A stretch of 62,360 bases of DNA from an uncultured Gemmiger sp. (GCA_944388145.1 CALXHQ010000025.1:1-62360); one strand, 5' to 3'. Counted from the stretch's first letter, positions 10,253-18,910 are shown. Made by a program: numbers and translations. The notes: a model not told the origin generated them from the sequence alone.

Positions 10253-10324
10253 ACAAAAGCCGTCCTTTTTGCCGGACACGGCAGGCTGTGGCGTGCCATG
10301 TCTGCGTGGTGTTTTGATACAACT

Positions 10325-10354
10325 ATCATAACACAGCCCGGCGCCTGGCCGCAA
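10325..10354 (-). promoter_or_regulatory. Promoter of nadE
   Basis: Minus-strand TTGCGG (10349-10354), 18-base spacer, TATGAT (10325-10330), about 73 bases before the start. Confidence 0.5.
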
Positions 10355-10451
10355 GCTGACCATGCGGCTGCCACGGTTAATGAACGGCTCCGGGTGTTTT
10401 GATTGTGACCCGACAATAAGTAAAATGAAAACATAAAAAAGTAATATATAC

Positions 10452-10480
10452 TTGACAATATGTAATGCGAATGCTATACT
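10452..10480 (+). promoter_or_regulatory. Near-consensus promoter of the HTH/CPBP cassette
   Basis: TTGACA (10452-10457), a 17-base spacer and TATACT (10475-10480). Transcription would start near 10487, only 17 bases before the TTG start codon. A second copy of GACAATAnGTAA lies 42 bp upstream (10412) of the copy that overlaps this -35 (10454), an arrangement that suggests operator sites. Confidence 0.85.
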
Positions 10481-10503
10481 CAATCCGGAACGGAGGTGGC
10501 ACC

Positions 10504-10710
10504 TTGGCCAAGAATCTGAAACTGAAAGCCGCCCGTGCCGAGAAGGACATGACACAGGGGGAACTGGCTGCTGCCGTGGGCGTATCCCGCCAGACAATTC
10601 ATGCGATTGAGAAAGGGGAGTACAACCCCACCATCCGCCTGTGCCGTGCCATCTGCCGGACACTGGGCAAAACCCTGGATGAACTTTTCTGGGAGGAGGA
10701 AGACGAGTGA
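10504..10710 (+). CDS. Short XRE-family HTH transcriptional regulator (TTG start)
   Basis: A 68-residue single-domain Cro/C1-type regulator. Residues about 13-35 (DMTQGELAAAVGVSRQTIHAIE) form the helix-turn-helix, followed by YNPTIRLCRAICRTLGKTLDELFW, the signature of small clostridial XRE repressors. The start is taken as TTG at 10504 because GGAGG lies 8 bases upstream. The in-frame ATG at 10465 sits between the -35 and -10 hexamers of the promoter and would be upstream of the transcript. The GTGA overlap with the next gene implies translational coupling. It probably represses its own promoter; this is inference from small size, position and repeat sites. Confidence 0.9.
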   Translation: MAKNLKLKAARAEKDMTQGELAAAVGVSRQTIHAIEKGEYNPTIRLCRAICRTLGKTLDELFWEEEDE

Positions 10711-11168
10711 ACAGCATTTTCAAGAAGAGCAAGCTGGACGAGATGCAGGAAATCAAACTGCTGAAGATTGAGCATTACGGCTTCTGGGCCATGTATGGCG
10801 GGCTGCTTGTAACGGTGGTAATTCAGGCCGCACAGGGGGCGGAACTTCGACAGTATGCGGGGGAACTGGTCGTGCTGTTGGTTGTTTTGGTGGGGGTATT
10901 GATTGCCAGCCTCTGGGCGGGAATATGGGACCGCCGTTCCAAGCCAACGGCAGGCGGCAGTGTGCTGGCGGCGCTGGTGGCTGCGATCCTTGCAGGAGCT
11001 ATGAATTACAGATACCTGCCTGGTGCCCTGATGGTAGCTGGCTTTACCTGGGTGCTTACCTTTTCCCTCCTGCAAGCCTGCGCGGCAATTTACAAAAAAC
11101 GGAACAGCAGCCTGAATGACCAAATGGATCAAGACATACAAGATACGGAGGAAAACAACGATGCTTAA
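10707..11168 (+). CDS. Small four-helix membrane protein (DUF6773-like)
   Basis: A 153-residue protein. The first 25 residues are charged (KKSKLDEMQEIKLLKIEHYGFW), then four hydrophobic segments follow at about 26-45, 50-72, 83-100 and 102-125, and the tail is acidic. The lysine-rich start followed by HYGFW and four helices resembles DUF6773 proteins, which often sit behind small XRE regulators. It starts at GTG 10707, overlapping the previous stop by GTGA, with GGGAGGAGGA upstream. Role unknown; it is probably a membrane partner of the regulator or the protease that follows. The family assignment is tentative. Confidence 0.75.
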   Translation: MNSIFKKSKLDEMQEIKLLKIEHYGFWAMYGGLLVTVVIQAAQGAELRQYAGELVVLLVVLVGVLIASLWAGIWDRRSKPTAGGSVLAALVAAILAGAMNYRYLPGALMVAGFTWVLTFSLLQACAAIYKKRNSSLNDQMDQDIQDTEENNDA

Positions 11169-12186
11169 TGCAACCCATTCCCGCGCCCGGATGGTGCTGT
11201 TTTTGGCCATTGCCTTTGGCCTGACTTATCTCATGGGAATACCGCTGTATTACGGTTATGTTTCCGGTGCAGACGTGAATGTCTTTCCGTTGGCGCAGAT
11301 GATGTACCCGGCGGCGGGTGTCATGCTGGGAAACCTGATCACCCGCCGCAGCGATCCAGACCTGCCCCGCGGGTTCTTTGTGCTTTACCTGCTGATCACA
11401 GCGATCATGGTGGTGTCTGCCATTGCGTCGGTGCTCACGCCGCAGTTGCCCTGGCTGCTGATCAGCAACTTTATTGTTATGGGCGGCAGCGTTGTCGCCT
11501 GGGTGGGGCTTGCGCTGACCAGGCATTCCAAGCGTGCCGCCTACGGCATCGGCTGGCGTAAGGGGAGCACAAAGGGCGTTGTTGTTGGCAGCCTGGTTTT
11601 TGCGGGGCTGTATGTGCTGCGCATCTTTGTGCCCGCGTTTCTCACCGGCACCCAGGACGAGTACTTGGCGTATCTGACTACGCCGATGCCCTATATCATG
11701 CTGGTCAACGTCATTCTCAACTTCTTTCTCAGCTTCCTCTGCTTCTTTGGCGAGGAATACGGCTGGCGTTACTACTTGCAGCCGCACATGCAGGCAAAGT
11801 TCGGCAACCGGCTGGGTGTGGTGCTGCTGGGCGTGATTTGGGGCCTGTGGCATCTGCCGCTGAACCTGTTCTACTACGCGCCCGACACCCCGCTGCAAAG
11901 CATCGCGGCCCAGGTGGGCTGCTGCGTCTGTTACGGCGTCGTTATGGCCTGGGGCTACATGAAAACTGGCAACATCTGGGTGGCCGTTATCATGCACTTT
12001 ATCAACAACAATCTGGGGTTGGTATTTATCCCCGACCTGGGCTTCCAGAATCAGGTCTACACCTGGCCGGATGTGGCTTTCTCGGTGATCTTCCTGGCCA
12101 TCTTGCATCTGCCCTTTTTGGCAAGCCGGGTCTTTCGGCGCCGGGATCTGCCGCAGCCGCCGGAATCCCCCGCTAAAGTGGAATAA
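11161..12186 (+). CDS. CPBP-family intramembrane metalloprotease
   Basis: A 341-residue membrane protein of the CPBP (CAAX protease/bacteriocin-processing, Abi) family. About eight hydrophobic segments are visible. The catalytic signature is EEYGWRYYLQ near residue 198 (EExxxR), followed by GLWHLPLNLFY and, further on, MHFINNN; these supply the glutamates and histidines of the active site. The start at 11161 has GGAGGA upstream and overlaps the preceding stop by 8 bases. As third gene of a regulator/membrane protein/protease operon it may give immunity to a peptide or respond to envelope stress; both are inference. Confidence 0.9.
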   Translation: MLNATHSRARMVLFLAIAFGLTYLMGIPLYYGYVSGADVNVFPLAQMMYPAAGVMLGNLITRRSDPDLPRGFFVLYLLITAIMVVSAIASVLTPQLPWLLISNFIVMGGSVVAWVGLALTRHSKRAAYGIGWRKGSTKGVVVGSLVFAGLYVLRIFVPAFLTGTQDEYLAYLTTPMPYIMLVNVILNFFLSFLCFFGEEYGWRYYLQPHMQAKFGNRLGVVLLGVIWGLWHLPLNLFYYAPDTPLQSIAAQVGCCVCYGVVMAWGYMKTGNIWVAVIMHFINNNLGLVFIPDLGFQNQVYTWPDVAFSVIFLAILHLPFLASRVFRRRDLPQPPESPAKVE

Positions 12187-12293
12187 TCCCTGCCAGACCC
12201 GCCCAGACTGTATTGGCCCAGACCTTTTTCGGGGCAGAGCCGGGATAAAACGGGAATCTTACGATAAAATTTCAAAAAAGCCTGCCCTGCCTC

Positions 12294-12322
12294 TTGCAAT
12301 CCCGGTACCCTTGTGCTATCAT
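12294..12322 (+). promoter_or_regulatory. Promoter of rpsB-tsf
   Basis: TTGCAA (12294-12299), 17-base spacer, TATCAT (12317-12322). The roughly 120-base leader before the rpsB start would leave room for ribosomal-protein autoregulation, but no known motif was identified. Confidence 0.6.
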
Positions 12323-12448
12323 ATTACAGCAATACACACGCATTGCGTTGTTTTTTTGTGCCATTTTTCATTCTAATATGGATTGTGGTTAGGAAACAAT
12401 CACGCGGTGCGGAGGGTAAAACTAAATTATATTGGAGGAAAAATCACT

Positions 12449-13177
12449 ATGGCAGTCGTATCTATGAAACAGCTTCTCGAAGCCGGTGTCCACTTTGGCC
12501 ACCAGACCCGTCGCTGGAACCCCAAGATGGCAAAGTACATCTTCACCGAGCGCAACGGCATCTACATCATCGACCTGCAGAAAACCGTCAAGAAGCTGGA
12601 TGAGGCCTACAACTTTGTCCGCGAGACCGTGGCCAACGGCGGCGATATCCTGTTTGTCGGCACCAAGAAGCAGGCTCAGGAGTCCATCCGTGACGAGGCT
12701 ACCCGCTGCGGCATGCACTATGTCAATGCCCGTTGGCTGGGCGGTATGCTGACCAACTTCCGCACCATCCGCAAGCGCATCGACCGTATGGACCAGCTCA
12801 AGGCCATGAAAGAGGATGGCACCTTCGAGCTGCTGCCCAAGAAGGAAGTTGTCAAGCTGGAGCTGGAGATGGCCAAGCTGGAGAAGTACCTGGGCGGCGT
12901 CAAGGACATGAAGGGCCTGCCCAAGGCTCTGTTCATCGTTGATCCCCACAAGGAGCGCATCGCTGTTTCTGAGGCCCGCAAGCTGCACATCCCCATCATT
13001 GCCATTGTCGATACCAACTGCGATCCCGATGAGATCGATTACGTCATTCCCGGCAACGACGACGCGATCCGCGCTGTCAAGCTGATCTCCGGCGCCATGG
13101 CTGACGCTGCCCTGGAGGGCAAGCAGGGCGTTCAGGATGCTCCTGAGGCTGCTCCCGCTGAGAAAGCCGAGGCCTGA
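12449..13177 (+). CDS. rpsB: 30S ribosomal protein S2
   Basis: A 242-residue S2. It begins [20 protein letters not shown], has the [12 protein letters not shown] and [12 protein letters not shown] segments, [12 protein letters not shown] in the middle, and the [10 protein letters not shown] motif near the end. The last 25 residues are an Ala/Glu-rich tail. The start is set by TTGGAGG at 12432. Codon bias is that of a highly expressed gene. tsf follows after 58 bp, the usual rpsB-tsf order. Confidence 0.98.
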   Translation: MAVVSMKQLLEAGVHFGHQTRRWNPKMAKYIFTERNGIYIIDLQKTVKKLDEAYNFVRETVANGGDILFVGTKKQAQESIRDEATRCGMHYVNARWLGGMLTNFRTIRKRIDRMDQLKAMKEDGTFELLPKKEVVKLELEMAKLEKYLGGVKDMKGLPKALFIVDPHKERIAVSEARKLHIPIIAIVDTNCDPDEIDYVIPGNDDAIRAVKLISGAMADAALEGKQGVQDAPEAAPAEKAEA

Positions 13178-13235
13178 GCTTTACACCCCAACCAATGATC
13201 CACATCTACTTTTGAAACGGAAAGGACAATTTACT

Positions 13236-14153
13236 ATGGCTGTTTCTGCAAAGGACGTTATGGAACTGCGCCGCCAGACAGACTGCGGCATGATGGAGTG
13301 CAAGAAGGCTCTGACCCAGGCGGACGGCGATTTCGCCAAGGCCATCGAGATTCTGCGTGAGCAGGGCCTGGCCACCGCCACCAAGAAGGCCGGCCGCATC
13401 GCTGCCGAGGGTATGGTCTACGCCACCGCCAATGATAATTGCGCCGTTGTGGTCGAGGTCAACGCTGAGACTGACTTCGTCGCCAAGAACGACAAGTTTG
13501 TTGATTTCACCAAGCAGCTGGCTGCCGTGATTGCTGAGCAGAACCCCGCTGACGTGGAGGCTCTGATGGGCTGCAAGATGGGCGACGGCACTGTTGACGA
13601 TGCCCTGAAGGCCCTGATCCTGGTCATCAAGGAGAACATCAAGGTTCGCCGCTTTGTCCGCTACGAGGGGCATTGCGCCGCTTATGTCCATGGCGGCGGC
13701 ACCCATGGCGTCATTGTCAAGTTTGACACCAGCGATGAGGTTGCTGCCAAGCCCGAGTTTGCTGCTTTCGGCAAGGATATTGCCATGCAGATCGCTGCTG
13801 CCAACCCCACCTACCTGAACCGTGAGGCTGTTCCCGCCGACGTTCTGGCCAAGGAGAAGGAGATCGTTCTGGCCCAGATGGCCAACGATCCCAAGACCGC
13901 CAACAAGCCCGACGCCATCAAGGAAAAGATGGCCATCGGCAAGCTGGGCAAGTTCTACAAGGAAGCCTGCCTGGTGGATCAGGCCTTCATCAAGGACGGC
14001 AACATTGATGTGAACAAGTATGTTGCCGACACCGCCAAGGCTCTGGGCGGCGACATCAAGATCGTCGAGTACACCCACTTCGTCAAGGGCGAGGGCCTGG
14101 AGAAGCGCAGCGAGGATTTTGCCGCTGAAGTTGCCGCTGCTGTCAAGCACTGA
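13236..14153 (+). CDS. tsf: Translation elongation factor Ts
   Basis: A 305-residue EF-Ts, the guanine-nucleotide exchange factor for EF-Tu. The N-terminal UBA-like domain is visible as VMELRRQTDCGMMECKKAL, then GLATATKKAGRIAAEG and the core motif VEVNAETDFVAKND. The second subdomain has HGGGTHGVIVKF and the coiled-coil region follows. The start at 13236 follows AAAGGA, nine bases upstream. It is the second gene of the rpsB-tsf operon, ended by the hairpin at 14174-14209. Confidence 0.98.
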   Translation: MAVSAKDVMELRRQTDCGMMECKKALTQADGDFAKAIEILREQGLATATKKAGRIAAEGMVYATANDNCAVVVEVNAETDFVAKNDKFVDFTKQLAAVIAEQNPADVEALMGCKMGDGTVDDALKALILVIKENIKVRRFVRYEGHCAAYVHGGGTHGVIVKFDTSDEVAAKPEFAAFGKDIAMQIAAANPTYLNREAVPADVLAKEKEIVLAQMANDPKTANKPDAIKEKMAIGKLGKFYKEACLVDQAFIKDGNIDVNKYVADTAKALGGDIKIVEYTHFVKGEGLEKRSEDFAAEVAAAVKH

Positions 14154-14173
14154 TCTGTAATACTGCATGAATG

Positions 14174-14209
14174 GATGCCTGCTGTGCCAAGTGCCCGGCA
14201 GGCATTTTT
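14174..14209 (+). terminator. rpsB-tsf terminator
   Basis: GGATGCCTGC pairs with GGCAGGCAT across a short loop and is followed by TTTTTG. Confidence 0.88.
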
Positions 14210-14319
14210 GCTGTTCAGGCAGGCAATGGGGCGGAGCCCGTTACCCGCGGCAGGATAGCACATATGCTACAACGAAATTGCGCGGAATGCTTTGTACTTT
14301 ATGATGCCTGAACCACTGC

Positions 14320-14589
14320 CTATCGGCAGGCAAACCGCCGGGAGGAGCGCGGTGGGGCTTCCGGCGTATCCACCATCACCACGTCCAGCCCGATGCTTTT
14401 GATGTTTTTCCAGCTGATCTCCAGGTCCTCATCCCGACCCAGCAGCCCGAACAACCGGCGCCGCCCATGCAGAATCACAGCCTGCAGCTGGGCGCTGACC
14501 TCGTCAAAGCGGACATCATCCACACGCCCCAGATTTTCGCCAGTCGTGAATTGGATCACATCTTTGTGTTTCAGATCACTGAGGGTCAT
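14320..14589 (-). CDS. YlmC/YmxH-family PRC-barrel protein
   Basis: An 89-residue protein made of one PRC-barrel domain: it starts MTLSDLKHKDVIQFTTGENLGRVDDVRFD and then has GRRRLFGLLGRDEDLEISWKNIKSIGLDVVMV. This is the pattern of the YlmC/YmxH family, small proteins linked to sporulation in Firmicutes, of unproven biochemical role. The start is placed at 14589 (ATG after GCGAGGTG); a nine-residue upstream extension lacks a ribosome binding site. It lies close to sigG and sigE, consistent with a sporulation neighbourhood. Confidence 0.85.
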   Translation of the reverse strand: MTLSDLKHKDVIQFTTGENLGRVDDVRFDEVSAQLQAVILHGRRRLFGLLGRDEDLEISWKNIKSIGLDVVMVDTPEAPPRSSRRFACR

Positions 14590-14686
14590 GGCATTCACCT
14601 CGCAAAACAGATTCACCGCCGGCCGGAAATGCCGGCAGCCTCTGCCTTACCATATGCCTCGGCGAGGAGAAAATGTGCCTACGCAG

Positions 14687-14715
14687 GTGACAGCAGCCGC
14701 ATTTTCGTGTATAAT
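14687..14715 (+). promoter_or_regulatory. Promoter of the HAD hydrolase gene
   Basis: GTGACA (14687-14692), 17-base spacer, TATAAT (14710-14715). The leader to the start at 14785 is about 63 bases. Confidence 0.65.
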
Positions 14716-14784
14716 AGCTTACATATCGATGCTCCGCTGCCGGTGCGCAGCGGATGAAGAAGACAATACGGAGGAACCCTCTGC

Positions 14785-15516
14785 ATGTATAAAAATGTGA
14801 TTTTTGATCTTGGCGGCGTGGTCGTCGATTTTAATCCCCGAGATTTCCTGATGGATTATTTTATGAACAAGACAGCGGAGGACGCCGTATTTGACCTGAC
14901 CTTTGGCAGCAAGGAGTGGGAGGAACTGGACGCAGGCAATATCACCCGCGCTGCAGCCAACCGGATCATGCTGGAAAACGCCGCTGCGGCAGGCCGCACC
15001 TTTGAGGTGCAGACGGTGATTGATGAATGGCAGAAGATCCTGCACACGAAAAAAGCGACCGTTAAGACAATGATGCAGCTTAAACTGGCCGGCTATAATC
15101 TGTATTATCTGTCCAATATCGCAGCCGACACACTGGAAGAAATCAAAAAGCGGGAATTCTTTGTGCTGTTTGACGGTGGGGTAGCCTCCTGCGATGTCCA
15201 CATCAATAAGCCGAACCCCAAAATCTATACGCTTCTGATGCAAAAATACCACCTCGTCTATGAGGAGTCCATCTTTGTGGATGATAATCGTGCCAACGCC
15301 CAGGAGGCCTACAATCTGGGGATCACCGGCATTCTTTATAAAAATAAAAAGTCCTTTAACCGCGCATTGGAGCGGTGCGGTATTCAGCTGCCGGATTTGC
15401 GTACGGCCATCCAGCAGCGCAAGCGGGAACAGCAGCGGGCTCGTCAGCAACAGCGGCAGAAGCAACAGGCGGCCGCCGCCCGGCAAACGCAGCAAAGCCA
15501 GCAGCCGCGCCCGTAA
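14785..15516 (+). CDS. HAD-superfamily hydrolase (YihX-like, class IA)
   Basis: A 243-residue HAD phosphatase-like protein. Motif I is VIFDLGGVVVDFN (nucleophile Asp near residue 8), motif II is the serine or asparagine of LYYLSNIA, motif III is the lysine in INKPNPKIY, and motif IV is IFVDDNRANA. The helical cap lies at about 15-90, as in subfamily IA. After residue 210 there is an unusual tail of about 33 residues made almost only of Gln, Arg and Ala, absent from typical relatives. Substrate is unknown; small sugar phosphates or nucleotides are common in the group. The start has GGAGGA upstream. Confidence 0.88.
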   Translation: MYKNVIFDLGGVVVDFNPRDFLMDYFMNKTAEDAVFDLTFGSKEWEELDAGNITRAAANRIMLENAAAAGRTFEVQTVIDEWQKILHTKKATVKTMMQLKLAGYNLYYLSNIAADTLEEIKKREFFVLFDGGVASCDVHINKPNPKIYTLLMQKYHLVYEESIFVDDNRANAQEAYNLGITGILYKNKKSFNRALERCGIQLPDLRTAIQQRKREQQRARQQQRQKQQAAAARQTQQSQQPRP

Positions 15517-15523
15517 CACAGGC

Positions 15524-15570
15524 AAAGCCAGGCAGCCGGGAGAAAGTTCTCCCGGCTGCCTGGCTTTTGT
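15524..15570. terminator. Bidirectional terminator between the HAD gene and sigG
   Basis: A 21-base arm (15524-15544) pairs nearly perfectly with 15547-15567. The left arm starts AAA and the right arm ends in TTTTGTTT. It serves both converging genes. Confidence 0.92.
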
Positions 15571-16353
15571 TTATCCGCTTGCCGAAATCTCTTCCTTGAT
15601 GCGGCGCAGGGCATTTTTCTCCAGGCGGCTCACCTGTGCCTGACTGATTCCGATCTTTTGTGCCACCTGCATCTGGGTCATTCCGTAAAAATAGCGCATC
15701 GAGATGATTTTTTTCTCTCGCGGGCTCAATGCGCGAAAGGTGTCCCGGAACATGATGTTGCTGATCCAGCTCTCCTCTCCGCCGCCGGCACGCACCTGGT
15801 CCAGGATAGCGATGCTGTCCTCGCCGTCCGAGTAGGCCGGTTCGTACAGGCTGGCCGGCTCCACCACCGACTCCAGCGCCATGGCCACGCTCTCCGGTGC
15901 GGCGCCCACATAGCTTGCAATCTCAGAGACGTGTGGTTCCCGGCCGCCCTTTTGCTGCAAGGCTTCCCGCGCCTGCATGGATTTATAGGCCAAGTCCCGG
16001 ATGGAACGGCTGACCCGCACGGCGTTGTTGTCCCGCAAAAAGCGCCGGATCTCCCCCACGATCATCGGCACGCCGTAAGTGGAAAACCGCACATTCTGGC
16101 TCGGATCAAAGTTGTCAATGGCCTTGATCAGTCCGATACAGCCTACCTGGAACAGATCATCCATGTTTTCGCCGCGGCCGGAAAATTTCTGTACAACGCT
16201 CAGTACCAGCCGTAAGTTCCCCTGGATCATTCTCTGCCGTGCTTCGGCGTCGCCGCGGCGGGCGGCTTTCAAAAGCGCGGTCTTTTCCGATTCACTCAGT
16301 ACTGGCAACTGCGATGTGTTCACACCGCACAGCTCTACCTTTCCTGCATACAT
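15571..16353 (-). CDS. sigG: RNA polymerase sporulation sigma factor SigG
   Basis: A 260-residue sigma factor of the SigF/SigB/SigG group. The N-terminal KVELCGVNTSQLPVLSE segment is the SigG hallmark that distinguishes it from SigF. Region 2 is FQVGCIGLIKAIDNFDPSQNVRFSTYGVPMIVGEIRRFLRD, here seen as consecutive conserved blocks. Region 3 follows and region 4 ends with YFYGMTQMQVAQKIGISQAQ. The start at 16353 has AGGAGG nine bases upstream; an ATG nine bases earlier lies too close to that site. SigG directs late forespore transcription. Unlike the spoIIGA-sigE-sigG order of Bacillus, an opposite-strand gene separates it from sigE. Confidence 0.95.
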   Translation of the reverse strand: MYAGKVELCGVNTSQLPVLSESEKTALLKAARRGDAEARQRMIQGNLRLVLSVVQKFSGRGENMDDLFQVGCIGLIKAIDNFDPSQNVRFSTYGVPMIVGEIRRFLRDNNAVRVSRSIRDLAYKSMQAREALQQKGGREPHVSEIASYVGAAPESVAMALESVVEPASLYEPAYSDGEDSIAILDQVRAGGGEESWISNIMFRDTFRALSPREKKIISMRYFYGMTQMQVAQKIGISQAQVSRLEKNALRRIKEEISASG

Positions 16354-16481
16354 CACTGCCATCCTCCTGTCCTGTGCAGAGAGTATGGTCCAAAATGACT
16401 CCGGCCAGACAAGGCAAATTCTGGCAAATATGCACCGGAATCCGGCCCCGTGCATAGGATGTTGCAAAGGGAGGGAACCGT

Positions 16482-17018
16482 ATGGAACAGCTGACGATCT
16501 GGATGATTCTGGCTGCCGTGTTTGCCGCATCAACGGCGGGGTTGGCGGTGGGGCTTCTGGCCGTACACCGTTCGGCCCGCCGATTCTCCCCCAGGGGAGA
16601 CAGGGAACTTTATGTGGAATACGACCTGCCGAACTACACCGATGTGGCCAGTTTCCGCCTGGACGGACTGCCGGACAGTGATACGCTTACCCCCACGCGC
16701 TACTGGCTGGTGGATGGCGGGATTGCCGAGGTGGAGTTTTCAGTGGCGCAAGGGGAGGATGTGACCTTGCGGGCGGCGCCGGCGGGGGAGATGCGCCTGC
16801 CAAGCCGTTACCGGGATCTGGAATATGAGAGTGTAGGCGTTTTCCCGGTGGGAGACGTGGAGGTGACACTCAGCCAGTCACCGGGGCGAGAGTCGGTCTT
16901 TACCTGGGCACAGGATGACTTTGAGTTTGCCGTCTTTGCGCCTGGCGCTGAGATGAATCTGATGGGCGGCATTTCCACTGAGTTTGTGACGGAGGTTTCC
17001 GGCACGCATCGCCGCTGA
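16482..17018 (+). CDS. Membrane-anchored protein of unknown function between sigG and sigE
   Basis: A 178-residue protein with one N-terminal membrane helix (about residues 5-28) followed by a roughly 150-residue extracytoplasmic domain rich in acidic residues and beta-strand-like segments. Examples are ELYVEYDLPNYTDV, RYWLVDGGIAEVEFSV and VFTWAQDDFEFAVFA. The last part vaguely recalls the DUF4367-type C-terminal domain of anti-sigma proteins, but this is weak. The start has AAGGGAGGG upstream. It faces away from sigG and toward sigE, with a shared terminator after it. The sequence gives no function; the location between two sporulation sigma genes is its most informative property. Confidence 0.8.
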   Translation: MEQLTIWMILAAVFAASTAGLAVGLLAVHRSARRFSPRGDRELYVEYDLPNYTDVASFRLDGLPDSDTLTPTRYWLVDGGIAEVEFSVAQGEDVTLRAAPAGEMRLPSRYRDLEYESVGVFPVGDVEVTLSQSPGRESVFTWAQDDFEFAVFAPGAEMNLMGGISTEFVTEVSGTHRR

Positions 17019-17024
17019 AACAAC

Positions 17025-17073
17025 AAAAAGGGACACAGCCGTGCGGGGGTGCCGCGCGCGTGTCCCTTTTTTG
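17025..17073. terminator. Bidirectional terminator between the membrane protein gene and sigE
   Basis: AAAAAGGGACAC on the left pairs with GTGTCCCTTTTTT on the right, with further GC pairing inside. Confidence 0.92.
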
Positions 17074-17080
17074 CATGGTG

Positions 17081-17788
17081 TCAGACAGCCGCTTCCAGCT
17101 CCCGGCGCAACCGCTTGATGATCCGTTTTTCCAGGCGGGAAATGTAACTCTGAGAGATGCCGATCATGTCGGCAACCTCTTTCTGGGTATGCTCGCTGCC
17201 GCCGTGCAGACCAAAGCGCAGTTCCATGATCCGCCGCTCCCGGGGAGCCAGTCGGTCCACCGCCCGCCGCAGCGCTTCCCGCTCGGCGCTGCGCTCCAGT
17301 TCCTCGCCCACCTGGGTGTTCTCGCTAACCAGCACGTCCACCAAAAGCAGCTCGTTGCCGTCGGAGTCGGTGTTCAGCGGTTCGTCGATGCTGGCATCCT
17401 GCCGCCGGTTGGACCCCTTGCGCAGATACATCAAAATTTCATTCTCGATGCAGCGGCTGGCGTAGGTGGCCAGTTTAATGTTCTTTCCCGGCTCAAAGGT
17501 GTTCACCGCCTTGATCAGACCAATGGTGCCGATGGAGATCATGTCCTCAATGCCGGCGGTGCTGGTTTCAAACTTTTTGGCAATGTACACCACAAGGCGC
17601 AGGTTATGTGTGATCAGTGTGTCCCTGGCGGCAGGGTTCCCGGCGGCCAGATCAGCAAACACCTGGCGCTCCTCTTCAGGGGAGAGGGGGGCTGGAAGCG
17701 TATCCGGGCCATTGATGTAATGCAGCATTTGCGGTGCGGACAGGCGCAGCAGCAGGCGGGAAAAGGTCCGTTTCATCTGAGCAATCAT
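17081..17788 (-). CDS. sigE: RNA polymerase sporulation sigma factor SigE
   Basis: A 235-residue mother-cell sigma factor. The first 25 or so residues are a hydrophobic/basic pro-sequence ([16 protein letters not shown]) that SpoIIGA would remove. Then come region 2 ([46 protein letters not shown]) and region 4 ([30 protein letters not shown]). The start at 17788 has AAGGGAGG seven bases upstream; longer in-frame reading lacks a site. It follows spoIIGA after 73 bp, the classical spoIIG arrangement. Confidence 0.95.
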   Translation of the reverse strand: MIAQMKRTFSRLLLRLSAPQMLHYINGPDTLPAPLSPEEERQVFADLAAGNPAARDTLITHNLRLVVYIAKKFETSTAGIEDMISIGTIGLIKAVNTFEPGKNIKLATYASRCIENEILMYLRKGSNRRQDASIDEPLNTDSDGNELLLVDVLVSENTQVGEELERSAEREALRRAVDRLAPRERRIMELRFGLHGGSEHTQKEVADMIGISQSYISRLEKRIIKRLRRELEAAV

Positions 17789-17861
17789 TGCCAAAACCTC
17801 CCTTGGGTCTAAAATGAATGTGGCTGCGGATGCGGGCAGGAGATGCCGCGCATGGAACATT

Positions 17862-18731
17862 TTACAGAAAATCCGGGCCGTACAGCGCTTCATATTTCTC
17901 ACTGCCAAAACTCTGGCGGGAAAACGCCACTGCCGTCCGGTCCAGCAGCTGAATGCCGCGGGGTGAGATCAACCCGATCCGCCCGGTGGCAAATCCGGGC
18001 AGCAGGGTGGATTGCTCGGCGGTAGTACAGGGGATCAGCCGCAGCGCAAGCCCCTCCGGCGGATCTGTGGGGGTACTGCCGCCAAACCAATCATCCAGAA
18101 ATGCCCGTACCGGCATTGGCAGGCGGGTTTCGGCATCCGGATAGCTTACCAGCAGAACCGGTAGGCAGGTGATGGGATCTTTCAGATGACAGCCTGTGTC
18201 CAGCGCTGCCCGCAGGCAAACCTTGGTGCCATATAGTTCCAGCTCTACACCAATGCTTTCGGTGGGGGCGCTGTTTCGGCCCAGAACGCGCAGGGCCAGC
18301 TCCACAGCCAGGCAGCATCCCCCTGCAAGCGCCAAAAGCAGCAGCGGCGGTACCCGCAGGTAGACAGCCAGATTGTTGGTCTGTACAAAAGGTACCCCTG
18401 CTTGCAGGATGGCCAAAAGTGCCAGTCCGGCCAGCAAAAGGTTCAGCGTTACGTACCAGAACACAGCGCACAGATACCGCCGCAGGCTGCCAAAACCAAA
18501 CGCCGCCCATACGATGGCTGCACCGGTGCCAAGCTTGTACAAAATCTGCACCGGGTAGGGCAGTTCCGGCGCAAACAGAATCAGTGCTGCCGCCGCCGCC
18601 AGCACCGAAGCCCCCAGCAGCCGCGGCAGTTGCGCCGCGCAGCCGGCCAACAGCCCGGCCCCCAGCAAAAGAAAGTAACCTGCCAGAAAATTGACCAGCA
18701 GAAGCACATCCAGATAGATTACCGTTTTCAC
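17862..18731 (-). CDS. spoIIGA: SpoIIGA, pro-SigE processing aspartic protease
   Basis: A 289-residue membrane protease that matures pro-SigE in response to a forespore signal. Five hydrophobic segments occupy about residues 3-145. The C-terminal domain holds the aspartic protease motif [11 protein letters not shown] (Asp near residue 178), equal in place to the catalytic aspartate of Bacillus SpoIIGA, and ends with [16 protein letters not shown], the conserved tail. The start is GTG at 18731, giving the expected N-terminus [15 protein letters not shown]; an in-frame ATG further upstream lacks homologous sequence. sigE follows in the same operon. Confidence 0.93.
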   Translation of the reverse strand: MKTVIYLDVLLLVNFLAGYFLLLGAGLLAGCAAQLPRLLGASVLAAAAALILFAPELPYPVQILYKLGTGAAIVWAAFGFGSLRRYLCAVFWYVTLNLLLAGLALLAILQAGVPFVQTNNLAVYLRVPPLLLLALAGGCCLAVELALRVLGRNSAPTESIGVELELYGTKVCLRAALDTGCHLKDPITCLPVLLVSYPDAETRLPMPVRAFLDDWFGGSTPTDPPEGLALRLIPCTTAEQSTLLPGFATGRIGLISPRGIQLLDRTAVAFSRQSFGSEKYEALYGPDFL

Positions 18732-18871
18732 TGCCGCCCGCGCCCCTTTCTGCCCAATTCTGCCTGCTGTTTCAGTGTATTCCGCCGGGCAAGAGAAAAT
18801 GCGGGAAACCACGTTCCCCGCAAAAAAGTGTTTGCTCGCCGCTGCTGGACAGATTTTGCCCCGATCCCGGC

Positions 18872-18910
18872 AAAAAAAGCGCCCCCGCGGCAGACTGCCG
18901 GCAGGGGCGC
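18872..18910 (-). terminator. tsaD terminator
   Basis: Minus-strand GCGCCCCTGC pairs with GCGGGGGCGC and is followed by TTTTTTT (18872-18878). It lies about 30 bp past the tsaD stop. Confidence 0.92.

Noticed and set aside
10465-10710. ATG start for the HTH regulator at 10465
   Set aside because: It lies between the -35 and -10 hexamers, upstream of the expected transcript start. TTG at 10504 has the ribosome binding site.
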